A stretch of 64,000 nt of DNA, from the NCBI RefSeq assembly GCF_000821305.1, contig NZ_CCXK01000017.1:994159-1058158 (forward strand), given 5' to 3'. The notes under the pieces are model-generated. The model saw only the letters and a list, made by a program, of their open reading frames with translations. It was not told the DNA's origin and searched no databases. Every line of letters starts with the position of its first letter. Positions within the stretch are counted from its first letter, which is position 1. This document shows, in pieces, positions 28,049 through 37,939 of this stretch. Origin of the DNA: Clostridium culturomicium. GTDB taxonomy: Bacteria; Bacillota; Clostridia; Clostridiales; Clostridiaceae. The position numbers and the translations under genes were made by a program.

Positions 28049-30649
28049 TTATACTTGCATTAAATTCTTATAAATCTCCATAGCATATCTCTTATCCATT
28101 AAGACTATAGTCCCCGTGTCTTCTTCTCTTCTTATAACTCTTCCCATAGCTTGAATCACCTTATTCATCCCCGGAAAAGTATAGGCATAGTGAAACCCAG
28201 GCTCTCCATGGTTTGTAAAGTATTCCTCAATAAGCTTTCTTTCAAAGTTCACCTTAGGAAGGCCAACTCCAACTACAATGGCACCCTTTAATTTATCACC
28301 CCAAAGGTCAATACCTTCCGAAAAAACTCCTCCAAGAACAGCAAAGCCCACGGCTCTGTCCTCATCCTCAAAGCGCTTTAAAAAGATATGCCTTTCTTCT
28401 TCACTCATACCACTGGTTTGAGCAAAAATCTCCTCTCTGCTGTACATGGCAGAGTAAAGCTCATAGATATTCTCCATATATTCAAAGGAAGGGAAAAATA
28501 CCAAGAAATTTCCTTCATTCTCCTTTAAGGTTTCATGGATATATCTTACCACCTTCTCATAACTGCCCTCCCTATAGCGATACCTAGTATCTACATCGGT
28601 TTTAATAATAAGCTTTCGATTCTCTGGTGGAAAAGGTGATGGCAGTCTTAAACTGTAGCTATCTTCCTTTCCACCTAAAAGCTTTTTAAAATATCCCATA
28701 GGTGAAAGGGTTGCTGAAAAAAATACGGTGGTGATATTTCTTTCAATGCAGCTTTTAATCATTGGACTTGGATTTAGGCAGAAGAGCTTAAGGATATAAT
28801 CCTTGCCAATCTTCTCTCCATAGTAAACAAAGTCTTCTGAAAAAAGCTCTCCAATTCGAATGAAATCTAAGGAGTTAAAATAGATATTCATAAAAGCTTC
28901 CTCTTTATCGTTGTCCTTTTTCTCCTTCAAATATGCTTCACCTTCCACGGTAAGAAGCCTCAAAAGATTAAGAATTTCATCAGGACCTTCATCAATGATA
29001 ACCTGCTTTTCCTCTCCCTCTAAGACTCTTTCTTTCATAGCCTTTATCACCTTATTGATGATTCCCACCAGCTTTTTGTTCTTATACTTCAGCTCTTCCT
29101 TCGCCAGCTTTAACTCCTCTGTGGTGATAGTGGCTGAATACATATCTCTGGCTCTGTCCACCAGATTATGGGCCTCATCAATTAAGAATATGTACGGAGT
29201 ATCATCAAACTCCAGTCTTTTAATCATGGCCTTCGGATCAAAGAAATAGTTATAATCACCTATGACTAAATCGCTCCACTGAATCAAATCCAGGCTAAGT
29301 TCAAAGGGACATACCGTATACTTCTTCCCATATTCCATAATCAGCTCCTGAGTTAAAGCCTCATGGTTTTCAAGTAAATCTAACATGGCATCATTTACTC
29401 TATCAAAGTGACCTCTGGCATAAATGCAATCCTCACCATTACAGCTTCTTTCTTCAAGAAAGCAGATTTTATCCTTTGCAGTAAGAGTCAAGGTCTTCAA
29501 CTTTAACCCCTTATTCCTTAAAATTGTCAGGGTTTCCTCCGCCACAGTCTTTGTAATATTTTTGGCTGTCAAATAGACTAACTTGGCATTAGGATACATG
29601 GAAAGTGCCTTCAAAGCAGGAAACATGGTGGAAATAGTCTTTCCAGTCCCCGTTGGAGCCTCAATATATATATCCTTCTTCTCCTTCATGGTTCTGTAGA
29701 TATTCACCGCCAGCTCCCTCTGCCCCTTACGATAAGCTGAAAATGGAAAGTTCAGTTCCTCCAAAGCTTTATCTCTTATTGCCAGCCACTTATCCTGCAG
29801 CATAATCCAGCGCACATACTTATCCATAAGCTCATTAAAGAAAGCTTCCAGCTCCTCTAAAGTCAAATGCTTAGACAAAGTCTTTGTGTGAAGATTTTCC
29901 CTGTGGCAGTAAATAAGGTCCAAATCTATTTCAGAAACTCCTTCCTCAAGGCAAAGGATGTAGCAATACAGCTTTCCTTGAGCCCAGTGAAGAAAATTCT
30001 CATTTTCCTCTAAAGTCATAATATCCTTAACCGTGGTTTTAATCTCCACCACCTTAATGGACTTGTTAGCAAGAATGATTTCCTCGTCTTCTTTAGTTTC
30101 AGGTGACTCCTTTGGAACAGTCTGTACTTTAATATCCTCAGTATCACCCTGAACAGGCTGTTGTTCTCCACTTTCAACATCACTGGCTACAAGCCCTTGT
30201 GCTTCATCTTGGACAAACTGTTTTTTTATTTCATAACCTTCGCCTTGGACATGCTGTTCTTTTATTTCATCAGTCTCGCCTTGGACAAGTAGCCTTTGAC
30301 TTTCATCAACATAACCTTGAACCTGCTCTTCCTCCACTAGCTCCATGGACATTATTGATTTTTCAAGTGCTTCCTCATCCTCGTAGGTAACAATAACTCC
30401 ATCAGCTCTTCCTTCTAAGGTTAAATCAATACTCTTATACTGAAACTCCTTAGATAAAAACATCTCACTGACAAAGGTTTGATTAAGGTGCTTATCACAC
30501 TCTTCCTTCAACTCCTTCTGAATTACCTTATGAAGTCTGGTACCTTCATGAGCAGCAGTAATGGACCCAAATCTATCATCAATATCTCCTTGACGATAGA
30601 TAAACTCTATTAAATTTCTTACTGAAATTCTTACATTACTTTGGCTCAT
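28049..30649 (-). CDS. DinG/XPD-type Fe-S helicase fused to N-terminal PD-(D/E)XK nuclease-like module
   Basis: 866 aa. Residues 1-290 carry a nuclease-like module: TRLHKVIQ, LEGRADGVIV (Asp83) and VVEIKTT (Glu202, Lys204), then QGKLYCYIL, as in Cas4/AddB-type nucleases. The helicase follows: APTGTGKTIS (331-340), LIDEAHNL, and four Cys (KICFLE, RSC, EDC, TVCPFE) in the XPD/DinG Fe-S position. GMNKVIQAMGRVIRREED is motif VI. Between the nuclease halves (about 105-190) sits an acidic insertion with a 12-residue repeat starting VQGE. Probably a DNA-repair helicase. SD TAGGAG precedes the ATG. Confidence 0.88.
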   Translation of the reverse strand: MSQSNVRISVRNLIEFIYRQGDIDDRFGSITAAHEGTRLHKVIQKELKEECDKHLNQTFVSEMFLSKEFQYKSIDLTLEGRADGVIVTYEDEEALEKSIMSMELVEEEQVQGYVDESQRLLVQGETDEIKEQHVQGEGYEIKKQFVQDEAQGLVASDVESGEQQPVQGDTEDIKVQTVPKESPETKEDEEIILANKSIKVVEIKTTVKDIMTLEENENFLHWAQGKLYCYILCLEEGVSEIDLDLIYCHRENLHTKTLSKHLTLEELEAFFNELMDKYVRWIMLQDKWLAIRDKALEELNFPFSAYRKGQRELAVNIYRTMKEKKDIYIEAPTGTGKTISTMFPALKALSMYPNAKLVYLTAKNITKTVAEETLTILRNKGLKLKTLTLTAKDKICFLEERSCNGEDCIYARGHFDRVNDAMLDLLENHEALTQELIMEYGKKYTVCPFELSLDLIQWSDLVIGDYNYFFDPKAMIKRLEFDDTPYIFLIDEAHNLVDRARDMYSATITTEELKLAKEELKYKNKKLVGIINKVIKAMKERVLEGEEKQVIIDEGPDEILNLLRLLTVEGEAYLKEKKDNDKEEAFMNIYFNSLDFIRIGELFSEDFVYYGEKIGKDYILKLFCLNPSPMIKSCIERNITTVFFSATLSPMGYFKKLLGGKEDSYSLRLPSPFPPENRKLIIKTDVDTRYRYREGSYEKVVRYIHETLKENEGNFLVFFPSFEYMENIYELYSAMYSREEIFAQTSGMSEEERHIFLKRFEDEDRAVGFAVLGGVFSEGIDLWGDKLKGAIVVGVGLPKVNFERKLIEEYFTNHGEPGFHYAYTFPGMNKVIQAMGRVIRREEDTGTIVLMDKRYAMEIYKNLMQV

Positions 30650-30868
30650 ATTATTCTCCTAAATCATATTATCGTTAGATAATATTATACATGTTTTTTT
30701 CTGGGGTATCAAATGAATATATCTTTCATTTGATGCTGATAATTTTCCATACCTAGCTAAAGAAATAAACTTTAATTGGAATATCTCCCTTGATTATATA
30801 CTGATATTGCTAATTGCATTATGCCTTATACCAGTGCCCTGTTTTTGAGGAGCTTTTATGTTTTAAAT

Positions 30869-30908
30869 AAAAAAATTACTGGAAGATTAAGTTTCCAGTA
30901 ATTTTTTT
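30869..30908 (-). terminator. Bidirectional terminator after ABC-F gene
   Basis: 16-bp stem AAAAAAATTACTGGAA / TTCCAGTAATTTTTTT with an 8-nt loop. It lies directly downstream of the ABC-F stop codon on the minus strand. Confidence 0.9.
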
Positions 30909-30909
30909 C

Positions 30910-32811
30910 TTATTGATTTTGAATTTCCTCATATAGCTCGTTTAAATATTCCCATCTTTCCATTAGATGTTCAAGTTTTCCTTCCATCTCTTCCTTTTCT
31001 TTGAAAAGCTCCTGCAGCTTAACAAAGTTACTACCTTGCTTATTTATATCTGACTCCAGTTTCTCAATAGCTGCTTCACAGTTTGCTATATCCTCATCTA
31101 TGGTTTCAAATTCCTTCTGCTCCTTATAAGAGAACTTAAGCTTCTGCTGTTTTTCTCTCTTCTGCTTTGGCTCTTCCTTCTTCTTTGAAACTTCCTCTTG
31201 TAGTTGTTCTTCTTTAAATTCTTTATAATCCTTGTAATCAGAATAGTTTCCAACCAGCTCCAGGATTTCTCCCTTACCTTCAAAGCTGAAAATTCTATTT
31301 GCAGTTCTATCTAAGAAATATCTATCGTGGGAAATGATAACAACTGTTCCACCAAAGTTATCTAAATAATCCTCTAAAATGGTTAAAGTCTGTATATCCA
31401 AATCATTTGTAGGTTCATCTAAAAACAATACGTTTGGTGCTTCCATCAGTACCTTTAAAAGATAAAGTCTTCTTCTTTCTCCTCCAGATAACTTTGATAT
31501 AAAGCTATGCTGAAGTGGTCCTTCAAATAGGAAGTTTTCTAACATTTGTGAGGCTGTTATCTTGGTTCCATCGTTGGTGGTAACATACTCTGCTGTATCT
31601 TTTATATATTCAAGGACCCTCATGTTTCCATCCAGCTCCACATTTTCTTGAGTGAAGTAACCAAGCTTTACAGTTTCTCCTTTAATTACTTCTCCTGAAT
31701 CTGGCTGAAGTCTTCCACTGATTATGTTTAAAAGTGTTGACTTGCCCATTCCGTTATTTCCGATGATTCCAACTCTCTCTTCCTTAGTGAAGATGTGGCT
31801 GAAATCTTTAATAATAAGATTATCTCCAAAGCTCTTACTGATATGCTCAAGCTCAAATACTCTTTTCCCAAGTCTTGAAGATGCAGTATTCATCTCCATT
31901 TTATCTTCCTTAACAGCATAAGATGTATTTTTTATCTCCTCAAATCTTTGAATCCTTGCCTTCTGCTTAGTGCTTCTTGCCTTGGCTCCTCTTTTAATCC
32001 AAGCCAGCTCATTTCTATAAAGATTTAATCTCTTTGATTCTAAAGCCTCCATCATCTGCATTCTTTCAGCCTTCTTCTCAAGGAAAGTTGAGTAGTTTCC
32101 ATCATAACTGAAAAGCTCTCCTCTATCCACTTCAAAGATTTTATTTGTAATTCTGTCTAAGAAGTATCTATCGTGGGTAATCATTAATACTCCACCTTTT
32201 CTCTTCTTAATCAACTCTTCCATATAATCTATTATGTCATTATCCATATGGTTAGTAGGCTCATCAAGAATTAACAAATCACTTGGAGTGATTAAAACGT
32301 TACAAAAGGCAACTCTTTTTCTCTGTCCCCCTGAAAGACTTCCCATCTTAGCTTCAAAATCTGAAATACCAATCTTAGTTAAAATTGCTTTAGCTTCACT
32401 TTCAATCTCCCAGCCATGAAGAGCATCTAATTTAGCTGTAAGCTTAAGAAGCCTATCTGTAAGCTTTGAATCCTCACTATTATGTTTCATTTCATTTAAC
32501 ACATGCTCATAATCTCTAAGAACAGCCATAACCTCCCCAGGTCCATTAAATACATGGTCCATAACTTTATCCTCATCATTAAACTCAATATGTTGTGGAA
32601 GATAGGCAATTCTAAGGCCATTCATCTTTGTTATGGTTCCCTTATCACATTCCTCTACCCCTGCAATAATCTTTAAAAGAGTAGACTTTCCTGTTCCATT
32701 AACTCCAATTATTCCTATTTTATCCTCATCTGTGATATTAAGCTTAATACCTTCTAATAGAGGCTTTTCACTGTAGCTCTTATATATATTTTCTAAAGTA
32801 ATTAAATTCAT
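30910..32811 (-). CDS. ABC-F family ATPase (Uup/YdiF-like)
   Basis: 633 aa soluble protein with two ATPase domains and no membrane helices. Walker A motifs are GVNGTGKST (about 37-45) and GNNGMGKST (about 350). Signatures are LSGGQRKRVAF and LSGGERRRLYL, and Walker B are LLILDEPTNHMD and VLFLDEPTNDLD. The interdomain ABC-tran linker (RLNLYRNELAWIKRGAKARS) is the P-site tRNA interaction motif region of ABC-F factors. The C-terminal coiled coil (about 540-633) suits the Uup/YdiF groups. Acts on the ribosome or in DNA transactions. Resistance function not inferable. Confidence 0.9.
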   Translation of the reverse strand: MNLITLENIYKSYSEKPLLEGIKLNITDEDKIGIIGVNGTGKSTLLKIIAGVEECDKGTITKMNGLRIAYLPQHIEFNDEDKVMDHVFNGPGEVMAVLRDYEHVLNEMKHNSEDSKLTDRLLKLTAKLDALHGWEIESEAKAILTKIGISDFEAKMGSLSGGQRKRVAFCNVLITPSDLLILDEPTNHMDNDIIDYMEELIKKRKGGVLMITHDRYFLDRITNKIFEVDRGELFSYDGNYSTFLEKKAERMQMMEALESKRLNLYRNELAWIKRGAKARSTKQKARIQRFEEIKNTSYAVKEDKMEMNTASSRLGKRVFELEHISKSFGDNLIIKDFSHIFTKEERVGIIGNNGMGKSTLLNIISGRLQPDSGEVIKGETVKLGYFTQENVELDGNMRVLEYIKDTAEYVTTNDGTKITASQMLENFLFEGPLQHSFISKLSGGERRRLYLLKVLMEAPNVLFLDEPTNDLDIQTLTILEDYLDNFGGTVVIISHDRYFLDRTANRIFSFEGKGEILELVGNYSDYKDYKEFKEEQLQEEVSKKKEEPKQKREKQQKLKFSYKEQKEFETIDEDIANCEAAIEKLESDINKQGSNFVKLQELFKEKEEMEGKLEHLMERWEYLNELYEEIQNQ

Positions 32812-32952
32812 TTCTTCATCCTCAATTCATCAAATTATATATTTCAACTCATTATTTTTTCATTTCACTTTTCCTGAGTTTCTTCCTTTTTATATTCTTT
32901 ACTATTACATATTATACATAAATAAGCTGAAAATAAAAAGGGTAATAAAATA

Positions 32953-32980
32953 GAAGGGCTTATTCTTCAACCAGCCCTTC
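32953..32980 (-). terminator. Terminator after the amidase gene
   Basis: GAAGGGCT / AGCCCTTC, 8-bp stem, followed on the minus strand by TATTTTATT. Confidence 0.75.
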
Positions 32981-33061
32981 AAAACTTTAAACTAACTTAA
33001 TTTAATATACTTTAATTTAATATAATTAAAAGTTCTTTCTATTAAATAACCTAAGCTTCAA

Positions 33062-34033
33062 TTAAATAATCTGAATTTCAATAGCATCAATAAGCTTTCC
33101 TTGAATTCCTGCAAAGTCTGATTCTCCTAATACCCAAGGAAGCCAGTTTCCCCATAAAAGATGTACTCTGTACTTAACCTGGTTGTTAGGAAGTCCAATA
33201 AGCCTCATCTGTACTCTGTCAATATTATACCCTGGAAGCCCTGCATAGTCAGTATAATTTCTTACCCATGGATAATAATTTGAATTTAAAGGACTAACCC
33301 TATATTCAATTGTCCCTGAACTTAACCTTGCCATAATGCATTCCATGTCCTTGCCAAAAACTCCAGCATAATCTGTAAGATTTTTAACCTCTGGATACCA
33401 AATACCATTGGCATAAGCCTTATAATATACATCTATTGAACTGGAGGATCCTCCCACTGAACTGCCGCTATTTGGTGGCTTCAATGTGCTTTCAGCATCT
33501 GTCCATACCTTTCCAAAGTAAGCTAAAACCCCCTTTGAAATGGCAATTGCAAAACCCTCCTGTTTATTTGCTAATAATTGTGCATCTCTATAATTTGAAA
33601 TAAATGACATCTCTACTAAAGCTGCACTCATATATGACTCCCTCAACATATGAAAATCTGCCGCTTTTACTCCTCTATTGGCATAATATAAGCTTGTATC
33701 CTCTAAAATCTTACCATGCACAAGATCTGCAAGATTTCTATACTGAAATTGATAGCAATAAGTTTCTACGCCATAAGCTGCAGGTGTTGCACTATTACAA
33801 TGTATTGAAACTAAAACATCTGCTCCCCATTTATTAGCCATATTTGTTCTTTCATTAAGGCTTACAATTGTATCAGACTGCCTTGACATCATTACCTCAA
33901 TCCCCTGTCTTTGGAGATGATATTGAACTCTTTTACTGACAGCTAAATTTATATCACATTCTCTTAATCCATTTCCAACTGACCCAGGATCACTTCCTCC
34001 ATGACCTGGATCAATAAATACCTTTGTTCCCAT
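33062..34033 (-). CDS. N-acetylmuramoyl-L-alanine amidase (Amidase_3) with C-terminal repeats
   Basis: 323 aa. Residues 1-175 are a zinc amidase: IDPGHGGSDPG (His11), LRECDIN (Glu25), VSIHCNS (His78) and ALVEMSFISN (catalytic Glu about 148). It cleaves the amide between muramic acid and L-Ala in peptidoglycan. Residues about 200-323 are three ~40-residue repeats, each with a W/Y-P-W-V then D-Y/F-A-G pattern (YPWVRNYTDYAGLPGYNIDR; LPWVLGESDFAGIQGKLIDA), similar to clostridial ChW repeats. No signal peptide, so it may be released by lysis or act in the mother cell. SD AGAGG. Confidence 0.88.
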   Translation of the reverse strand: MGTKVFIDPGHGGSDPGSVGNGLRECDINLAVSKRVQYHLQRQGIEVMMSRQSDTIVSLNERTNMANKWGADVLVSIHCNSATPAAYGVETYCYQFQYRNLADLVHGKILEDTSLYYANRGVKAADFHMLRESYMSAALVEMSFISNYRDAQLLANKQEGFAIAISKGVLAYFGKVWTDAESTLKPPNSGSSVGGSSSSIDVYYKAYANGIWYPEVKNLTDYAGVFGKDMECIMARLSSGTIEYRVSPLNSNYYPWVRNYTDYAGLPGYNIDRVQMRLIGLPNNQVKYRVHLLWGNWLPWVLGESDFAGIQGKLIDAIEIQII

Positions 34034-34253
34034 AATTATACCTCTCCCTATACTATTCGAATTTAGTTGAAGAATAGTACCTATAATATAATATTGAATT
34101 TCATAAAAGATTGTGCTTTTACATTTAAAATAACTCCAAGCCCTTAATTTTTCATAAAAACTTCAAATTAACACTTAATATTTTAATTGCATATTATAAA
34201 TACATATCAAGTTAACACTTTAAATTATAAATACACTAAAGGAGGATAATCAA

Positions 34254-35219
34254 TTGTATAGCATTTATTTACCCTTAACTTGTGATACTAGTGTTTGCTC
34301 TCTTTATCCCAATGCTAATTTTAGTAAATATAATAATCTAATAGCAATGTCAGATGATTGTGATGATATAAGGAAAATACTATTTAAAATTCCAAAGACC
34401 CTATTGCATATCCTTGATAATAATGAAATTATAAGTGCAAAACTAAGTTTTAACGGCACTGCCTCTAACCCCTGGCTAAACCAAACAAAGATATTCCTAA
34501 ATAATTCAGACTATAATTATAATAAAGTAACTTGGAATACCTGTCCCGATAAAGGTTCCTTATTAAGTAATAATTACTGGAATTTTAATCCTTATGATAA
34601 TTGTGTTGAATGTGATGTTTCTAATATTATATCTAAAATTACTACACCAGAATCACTTGAATTTGGGTTTCAAATAATTATTAAATCAATGAATTCATGG
34701 CTAAAGCTTTCTTCAAGCAGAACTATATGTCAACCAAGTCTAATACTAAAACTTAATCCACGAAATTTGTGCAGCAACTATTTATTGGCCTATGTAAATA
34801 ACACTTCAATTAACCAGTCTATATCTATTCCTACCGGTAAAGTAATTCCTTTTAACGTAGTTAATACTTCAAAATCATTAGAACTTAATAACCAAACTAG
34901 TGAAATAAGCATAAAACAACCTGGCTGTTATACTATAGATTGGTGGCTTGATTACTCTGGAGGTATTGCAATGGATAGAATTACTTTATCTTTAAAATCA
35001 TCAAACTCTATAATATATTCATCATCATGTCCTGTTAACAGTCCTGGATCTTTTAGTGGCCATGCTATAATAAACGTTATCTCTGATGAAAGTGATAAAA
35101 ATTATAATATTGCTCTCTATAATACTTCTGCACCACTCAATCATGAGGATGATGCTGGAAAACTTTATCTTTCACCGATATCTATGCCTGCCTCTATAAG
35201 AGTAATAAAGATTGAGTAA
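34254..35219 (+). CDS. Surface-type protein: N-terminal DNRLRE-like domain plus C1q/BclA-like domain
   Basis: 321 aa, TTG start with SD AAGGAGG. Residues 1-170 (RKILFKIPKTLLHILDNNEI then ISAKLSFNG, and NKVTWNTCPDKGS, LEFGFQIII) resemble the DNRLRE carbohydrate-binding-type fold. Residues about 180-321 (GCYTIDWWLDYSGGIAMDRI, SGHAIINV, MPASIRVIKI) align with the second domain of the next gene, a C1q/TNF-like jelly roll of the BclA C-terminal kind. No signal peptide, consistent with spore-surface assembly from the mother cell. Role inferred; no collagen-like repeats. Confidence 0.65.
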   Translation: MYSIYLPLTCDTSVCSLYPNANFSKYNNLIAMSDDCDDIRKILFKIPKTLLHILDNNEIISAKLSFNGTASNPWLNQTKIFLNNSDYNYNKVTWNTCPDKGSLLSNNYWNFNPYDNCVECDVSNIISKITTPESLEFGFQIIIKSMNSWLKLSSSRTICQPSLILKLNPRNLCSNYLLAYVNNTSINQSISIPTGKVIPFNVVNTSKSLELNNQTSEISIKQPGCYTIDWWLDYSGGIAMDRITLSLKSSNSIIYSSSCPVNSPGSFSGHAIINVISDESDKNYNIALYNTSAPLNHEDDAGKLYLSPISMPASIRVIKIE

Positions 35220-35331
35220 CAAAGTTTTAGTAACAACCATAAAATAGATTCATATTATGCATTATGACTGTAATTTTTATAGTCTATATTCAATCTATTT
35301 ATTAATAAAAAAATAAGTGAGGTAAAAATAT

Positions 35332-36213
35332 ATGGCTTCAATAGGCTTTGAGTTAATCAAAACTAATCCTGATGGTAATGCAATCACTATCGCAAATAAC
35401 GGAGCTGTTCTATTTGATGCTGGTGCTATCAACCTAAATCCAGACAACAATATTAACTACGACCCTTCAACTGGAGTCTTCACCTTTGCGAATGCTGGTG
35501 ATTATTATGTGTATTGGTTTGTTAATACTCAAACTGGATCTGCTCTAGATGTAGATTTTCAAATACAAGCCAGCGATGGTACAAGCTATCCTGGTTCTTC
35601 AATCTTCAAGACTGGTCAAGTAACTGGTTCTGCGATTATAAGCCCAGTTGCAGATGGAACATTTAAATTAGTAAACACCAGTGGAGACACAATTACGCTA
35701 GCTATTGGAAATGGTATGGTAACTGCTGAAATTGCTATAGTTCATATTCCAACTCTTACTGGTGTTCAGGCATATGTTCGAAATGCAGGTGATCAAGTAG
35801 ATGTTCCAGCACTTGGTCCAATTCCATTTAACGATTATGTAACTCTTCCTGACGATGGGAATGTATCAATCGATACTACTACCGATTTAGGTAATATTAC
35901 AATTTCCTCTGCTGGAACCTATTTGATAGATTGGTGGCTATCCTTAGGTGATGCTCCAGGTGCTAATCAGATTAATTTAAGCATTAGAACTTCTAATAGT
36001 TCTGCATTAGCACACTTCAGTGCTGCAGTTTCTACAAACACTCATATGAGTGGATTTGCTATAATAACTGTTACTGAAGCAGAGGCAGCGGGACCTTTTG
36101 TTATTGGACTTTTCAATGACACTTATGATCCTGGTTTCACAACACCTCTTCCGATTAAACTATCAGATTTGTTATTCTCTGCTTCAATTAGAGTCGTAGG
36201 AACTGGACTATAG
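35332..36213 (+). CDS. Protein with two tandem C1q/BclA-like jelly-roll domains
   Basis: 293 aa. Domain 1 (2-143): GFELIKTNPDGNAITIANNG, FTFANAGDYYVYWFV, GSAIISPVADGTFKLVN. Domain 2 (148-293): AYVRNAGDQVDVPALGPIPF, ISSAGTYLIDWWLSLG, MSGFAIITVTE, SASIRVVGTG. Both have the 'aG-Y-x-I/V-x-W' core of BclA-type C-terminal domains, which trimerise on exosporium filaments (established for Bacillus). No collagen-like region or signal peptide. It lies 112 nt after a gene sharing this domain and is followed by a terminator. A surface structural role is inferred. Confidence 0.72.
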   Translation: MASIGFELIKTNPDGNAITIANNGAVLFDAGAINLNPDNNINYDPSTGVFTFANAGDYYVYWFVNTQTGSALDVDFQIQASDGTSYPGSSIFKTGQVTGSAIISPVADGTFKLVNTSGDTITLAIGNGMVTAEIAIVHIPTLTGVQAYVRNAGDQVDVPALGPIPFNDYVTLPDDGNVSIDTTTDLGNITISSAGTYLIDWWLSLGDAPGANQINLSIRTSNSSALAHFSAAVSTNTHMSGFAIITVTEAEAAGPFVIGLFNDTYDPGFTTPLPIKLSDLLFSASIRVVGTGL

Positions 36214-36358
36214 TATAATAAAATATATTCAGCTTTAACAATGTTTTTTCCACGTGTAATAAAGGGCTAAAACTATAATCACTCTTTAATACACCAAAGA
36301 TATCTTCACCATTAAAAAATAATAACCCTATTCCAAACAATCTCTATTTTATAAAATG

Positions 36359-36382
36359 ATGCAGCTTCTTCTGAGGCTGCAT
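36359..36382 (+). terminator. Terminator after jelly-roll gene
   Basis: 10-bp stem ATGCAGCTTC / GAGGCTGCAT (one G-U), TTCT loop, then a short T-run. The rest of the 36214-36576 gap is AT-rich without a supported gene. Confidence 0.7.
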
Positions 36383-36534
36383 TTTAAATTTGAATAAGTC
36401 CAACTTTTCATTACGTATTCATTATAAACTCATAAACGAGGAAAAACCTACTGAGCAGCAGCGAAAAGCTTTCACTATAAACTCAACTTCAACTGAATTA
36501 TTCGAATTTTCGCTTTACAGCCACGCCTATGAGC

Positions 36535-36555
36535 TATATACTAGTGTATATACAC
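36535..36555 (+). promoter_or_regulatory. Palindrome upstream of ECF S-component gene
   Basis: Overlapping inverted repeats TATATAC-TAGT-GTATATA and GTGTATATACAC end about 22 bases before the start codon of the ECF gene. This is a plausible operator for a dimeric repressor. No known consensus recognised. Confidence 0.4.
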
Positions 36556-36576
36556 CTGTAACTGAAAGGAAGATTT

Positions 36577-37116
36577 ATGATGAAAACAAACACTAAAAAA
36601 CTTACTGCCAGTGCATTACTTATTGCATTATCAATACTTATACCAATGGTCTTTGGTAATACACCACTTAAAATTTATATACCACCTTTTTCTGCAACTC
36701 TAGGTTCTCATATACCAATGTTTATTGGTATATTCCTTGGTCCCTTTGAAGCTATAGTAATAGGAATAGGTTCTGCCATAGGATTTATGATTTCCATGGG
36801 AAACCCTGTAATTGCCTTAAGAGCAGCTTCCCACATCATCGTTGGTTATATAGCAGCAAAACTTATTTTAAAGAAAGTATCTTACACTAAAGCAGTTACC
36901 CTTACAGCACCAATTCACGGAATTTTAGAAGGTCTTGTTGTACTTCTATTGACGCCATCTGCTGGTATGTCCTTTGTATGGATTACAGCTATCGGTACTC
37001 TTATTCATCACCTAGTTGATGCGGCAATCTCTATGACTATTATAAAATCTATAGAAAAAGGTACTAATCTAAAACTATCTGCCCTTGGAGAACAAAAGAG
37101 AAATACTGCCGCTTAG
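36577..37116 (+). CDS. ECF transporter S component, NiaX-like (putative niacin)
   Basis: 179 aa, about six membrane helices. The N-terminus (KKLTASALLIALSILIPMVF) matches ECF substrate-binding subunits. GSHIPMFIGIFLGPFEAI and ALRAASHIIVGYIAAK are close to the NiaX niacin-uptake subfamily as I know it. The general A/A'/T module is not in the window, as usual for group II ECF systems. SD AAAGGA precedes the ATG. The ligand assignment is tentative. Confidence 0.7.
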   Translation: MMKTNTKKLTASALLIALSILIPMVFGNTPLKIYIPPFSATLGSHIPMFIGIFLGPFEAIVIGIGSAIGFMISMGNPVIALRAASHIIVGYIAAKLILKKVSYTKAVTLTAPIHGILEGLVVLLLTPSAGMSFVWITAIGTLIHHLVDAAISMTIIKSIEKGTNLKLSALGEQKRNTAA

Positions 37117-37191
37117 CAATACATGAAATTTATTGCTAAGACTTTATAATAAAACTACTATTAAAAAGAAATAAGTAAAATTTCATAAAAC

Positions 37192-37230
37192 AAAAGCTAA
37201 GTGACAAGCAGCTCTTATCTCTTAGCTTTT
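37192..37230 (+). terminator. Terminator after NiaX-like gene
   Basis: AAAAGCTAAG / CTTAGCTTTT, 10-bp stem with an internally paired loop, followed by ATTATATTTTTT. Confidence 0.8.
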
Positions 37231-37338
37231 ATTATATTTTTTCTTTTACCATCCTTATCAGAGGAATTATCATTATGCAAACAAGCATGAAAACCCAATT
37301 TAATTAGCTTCTTACAATTAAAATAGTTGTGACTTCAA

Positions 37339-37695
37339 TCAACCTTTTCTTCGCACTCCATACTCAACATACCATCCCACTGCACAGGAAAAGGTGAAAA
37401 TCAAAATTAAAATCAACCATCCATAGTGATTATAAAAGTATGGTTTCACCACATCAACTCTCCCGAAAAGTTCTCCAGCAACGAGCCCAAGGATATAGCC
37501 TAAAAATGCTATAGTCGAAAACTTAACCCTGCCAACTACTGCAGGCACCAAAATAATCATAGCAACAAATCCGAAAATCCTGCGTGCCCCCCACTCCGGA
37601 GTATAAAGCTGACATAATCCATATCTAGTTACAAAATATAATCCAATTAATAATACTGCAAATAAAAGTCCATATTTGAAATTATTTATCTTCAT
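37339..37695 (-). CDS. Small integral membrane protein, unknown
   Basis: 118 aa from the second Met, which has GGGAGGAG four bases upstream; the first ATG at 37716 does not. About four membrane helices (YGLLFAVLLIGLYFV, IFGFVAMIILVPAVV, FSTIAFLGYILGLVA, WLILILIFTFSCAVG). Ends in basic residues. No family recognised. It stands alone between two ECF genes and is transcribed on the opposite strand to the first. Confidence 0.7.
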   Translation of the reverse strand: MKINNFKYGLLFAVLLIGLYFVTRYGLCQLYTPEWGARRIFGFVAMIILVPAVVGRVKFSTIAFLGYILGLVAGELFGRVDVVKPYFYNHYGWLILILIFTFSCAVGWYVEYGVRRKG

Positions 37696-37846
37696 AAAAC
37701 TCCTCCCATGATCCAATCACCGATCAAACAAACTAACTAGCAGACTAACAAAAAATTACTTATCTTAATTATATTCCTATATTTACATATATTCCATGCC
37801 ATAAATTTCATTTTCTCTAAACTTTTTATATCCTTTAAAATAAAAA

Positions 37847-37868
37847 GACTGCCCTCATGGACAGCCTT
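37847..37868 (-). terminator. Terminator after CD3073-like ECF gene
   Basis: Hairpin GACTGCCC-TCAT-GGACAGCC with one mismatch, followed on the minus strand by TTTTTATTTT. Confidence 0.7.
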
Positions 37869-37939
37869 CTCGTGCATAACTCTATTTAATAAATCAGTAT
37901 ACTTTATACCTTAACTAATCATTTCACACAAATTAACTT

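Noticed and set aside
36390..36596. 68-codon plus-strand frame before the ECF gene
   Set aside because: No SD, non-ATG start, overlaps the real ECF start and crosses a likely operator.
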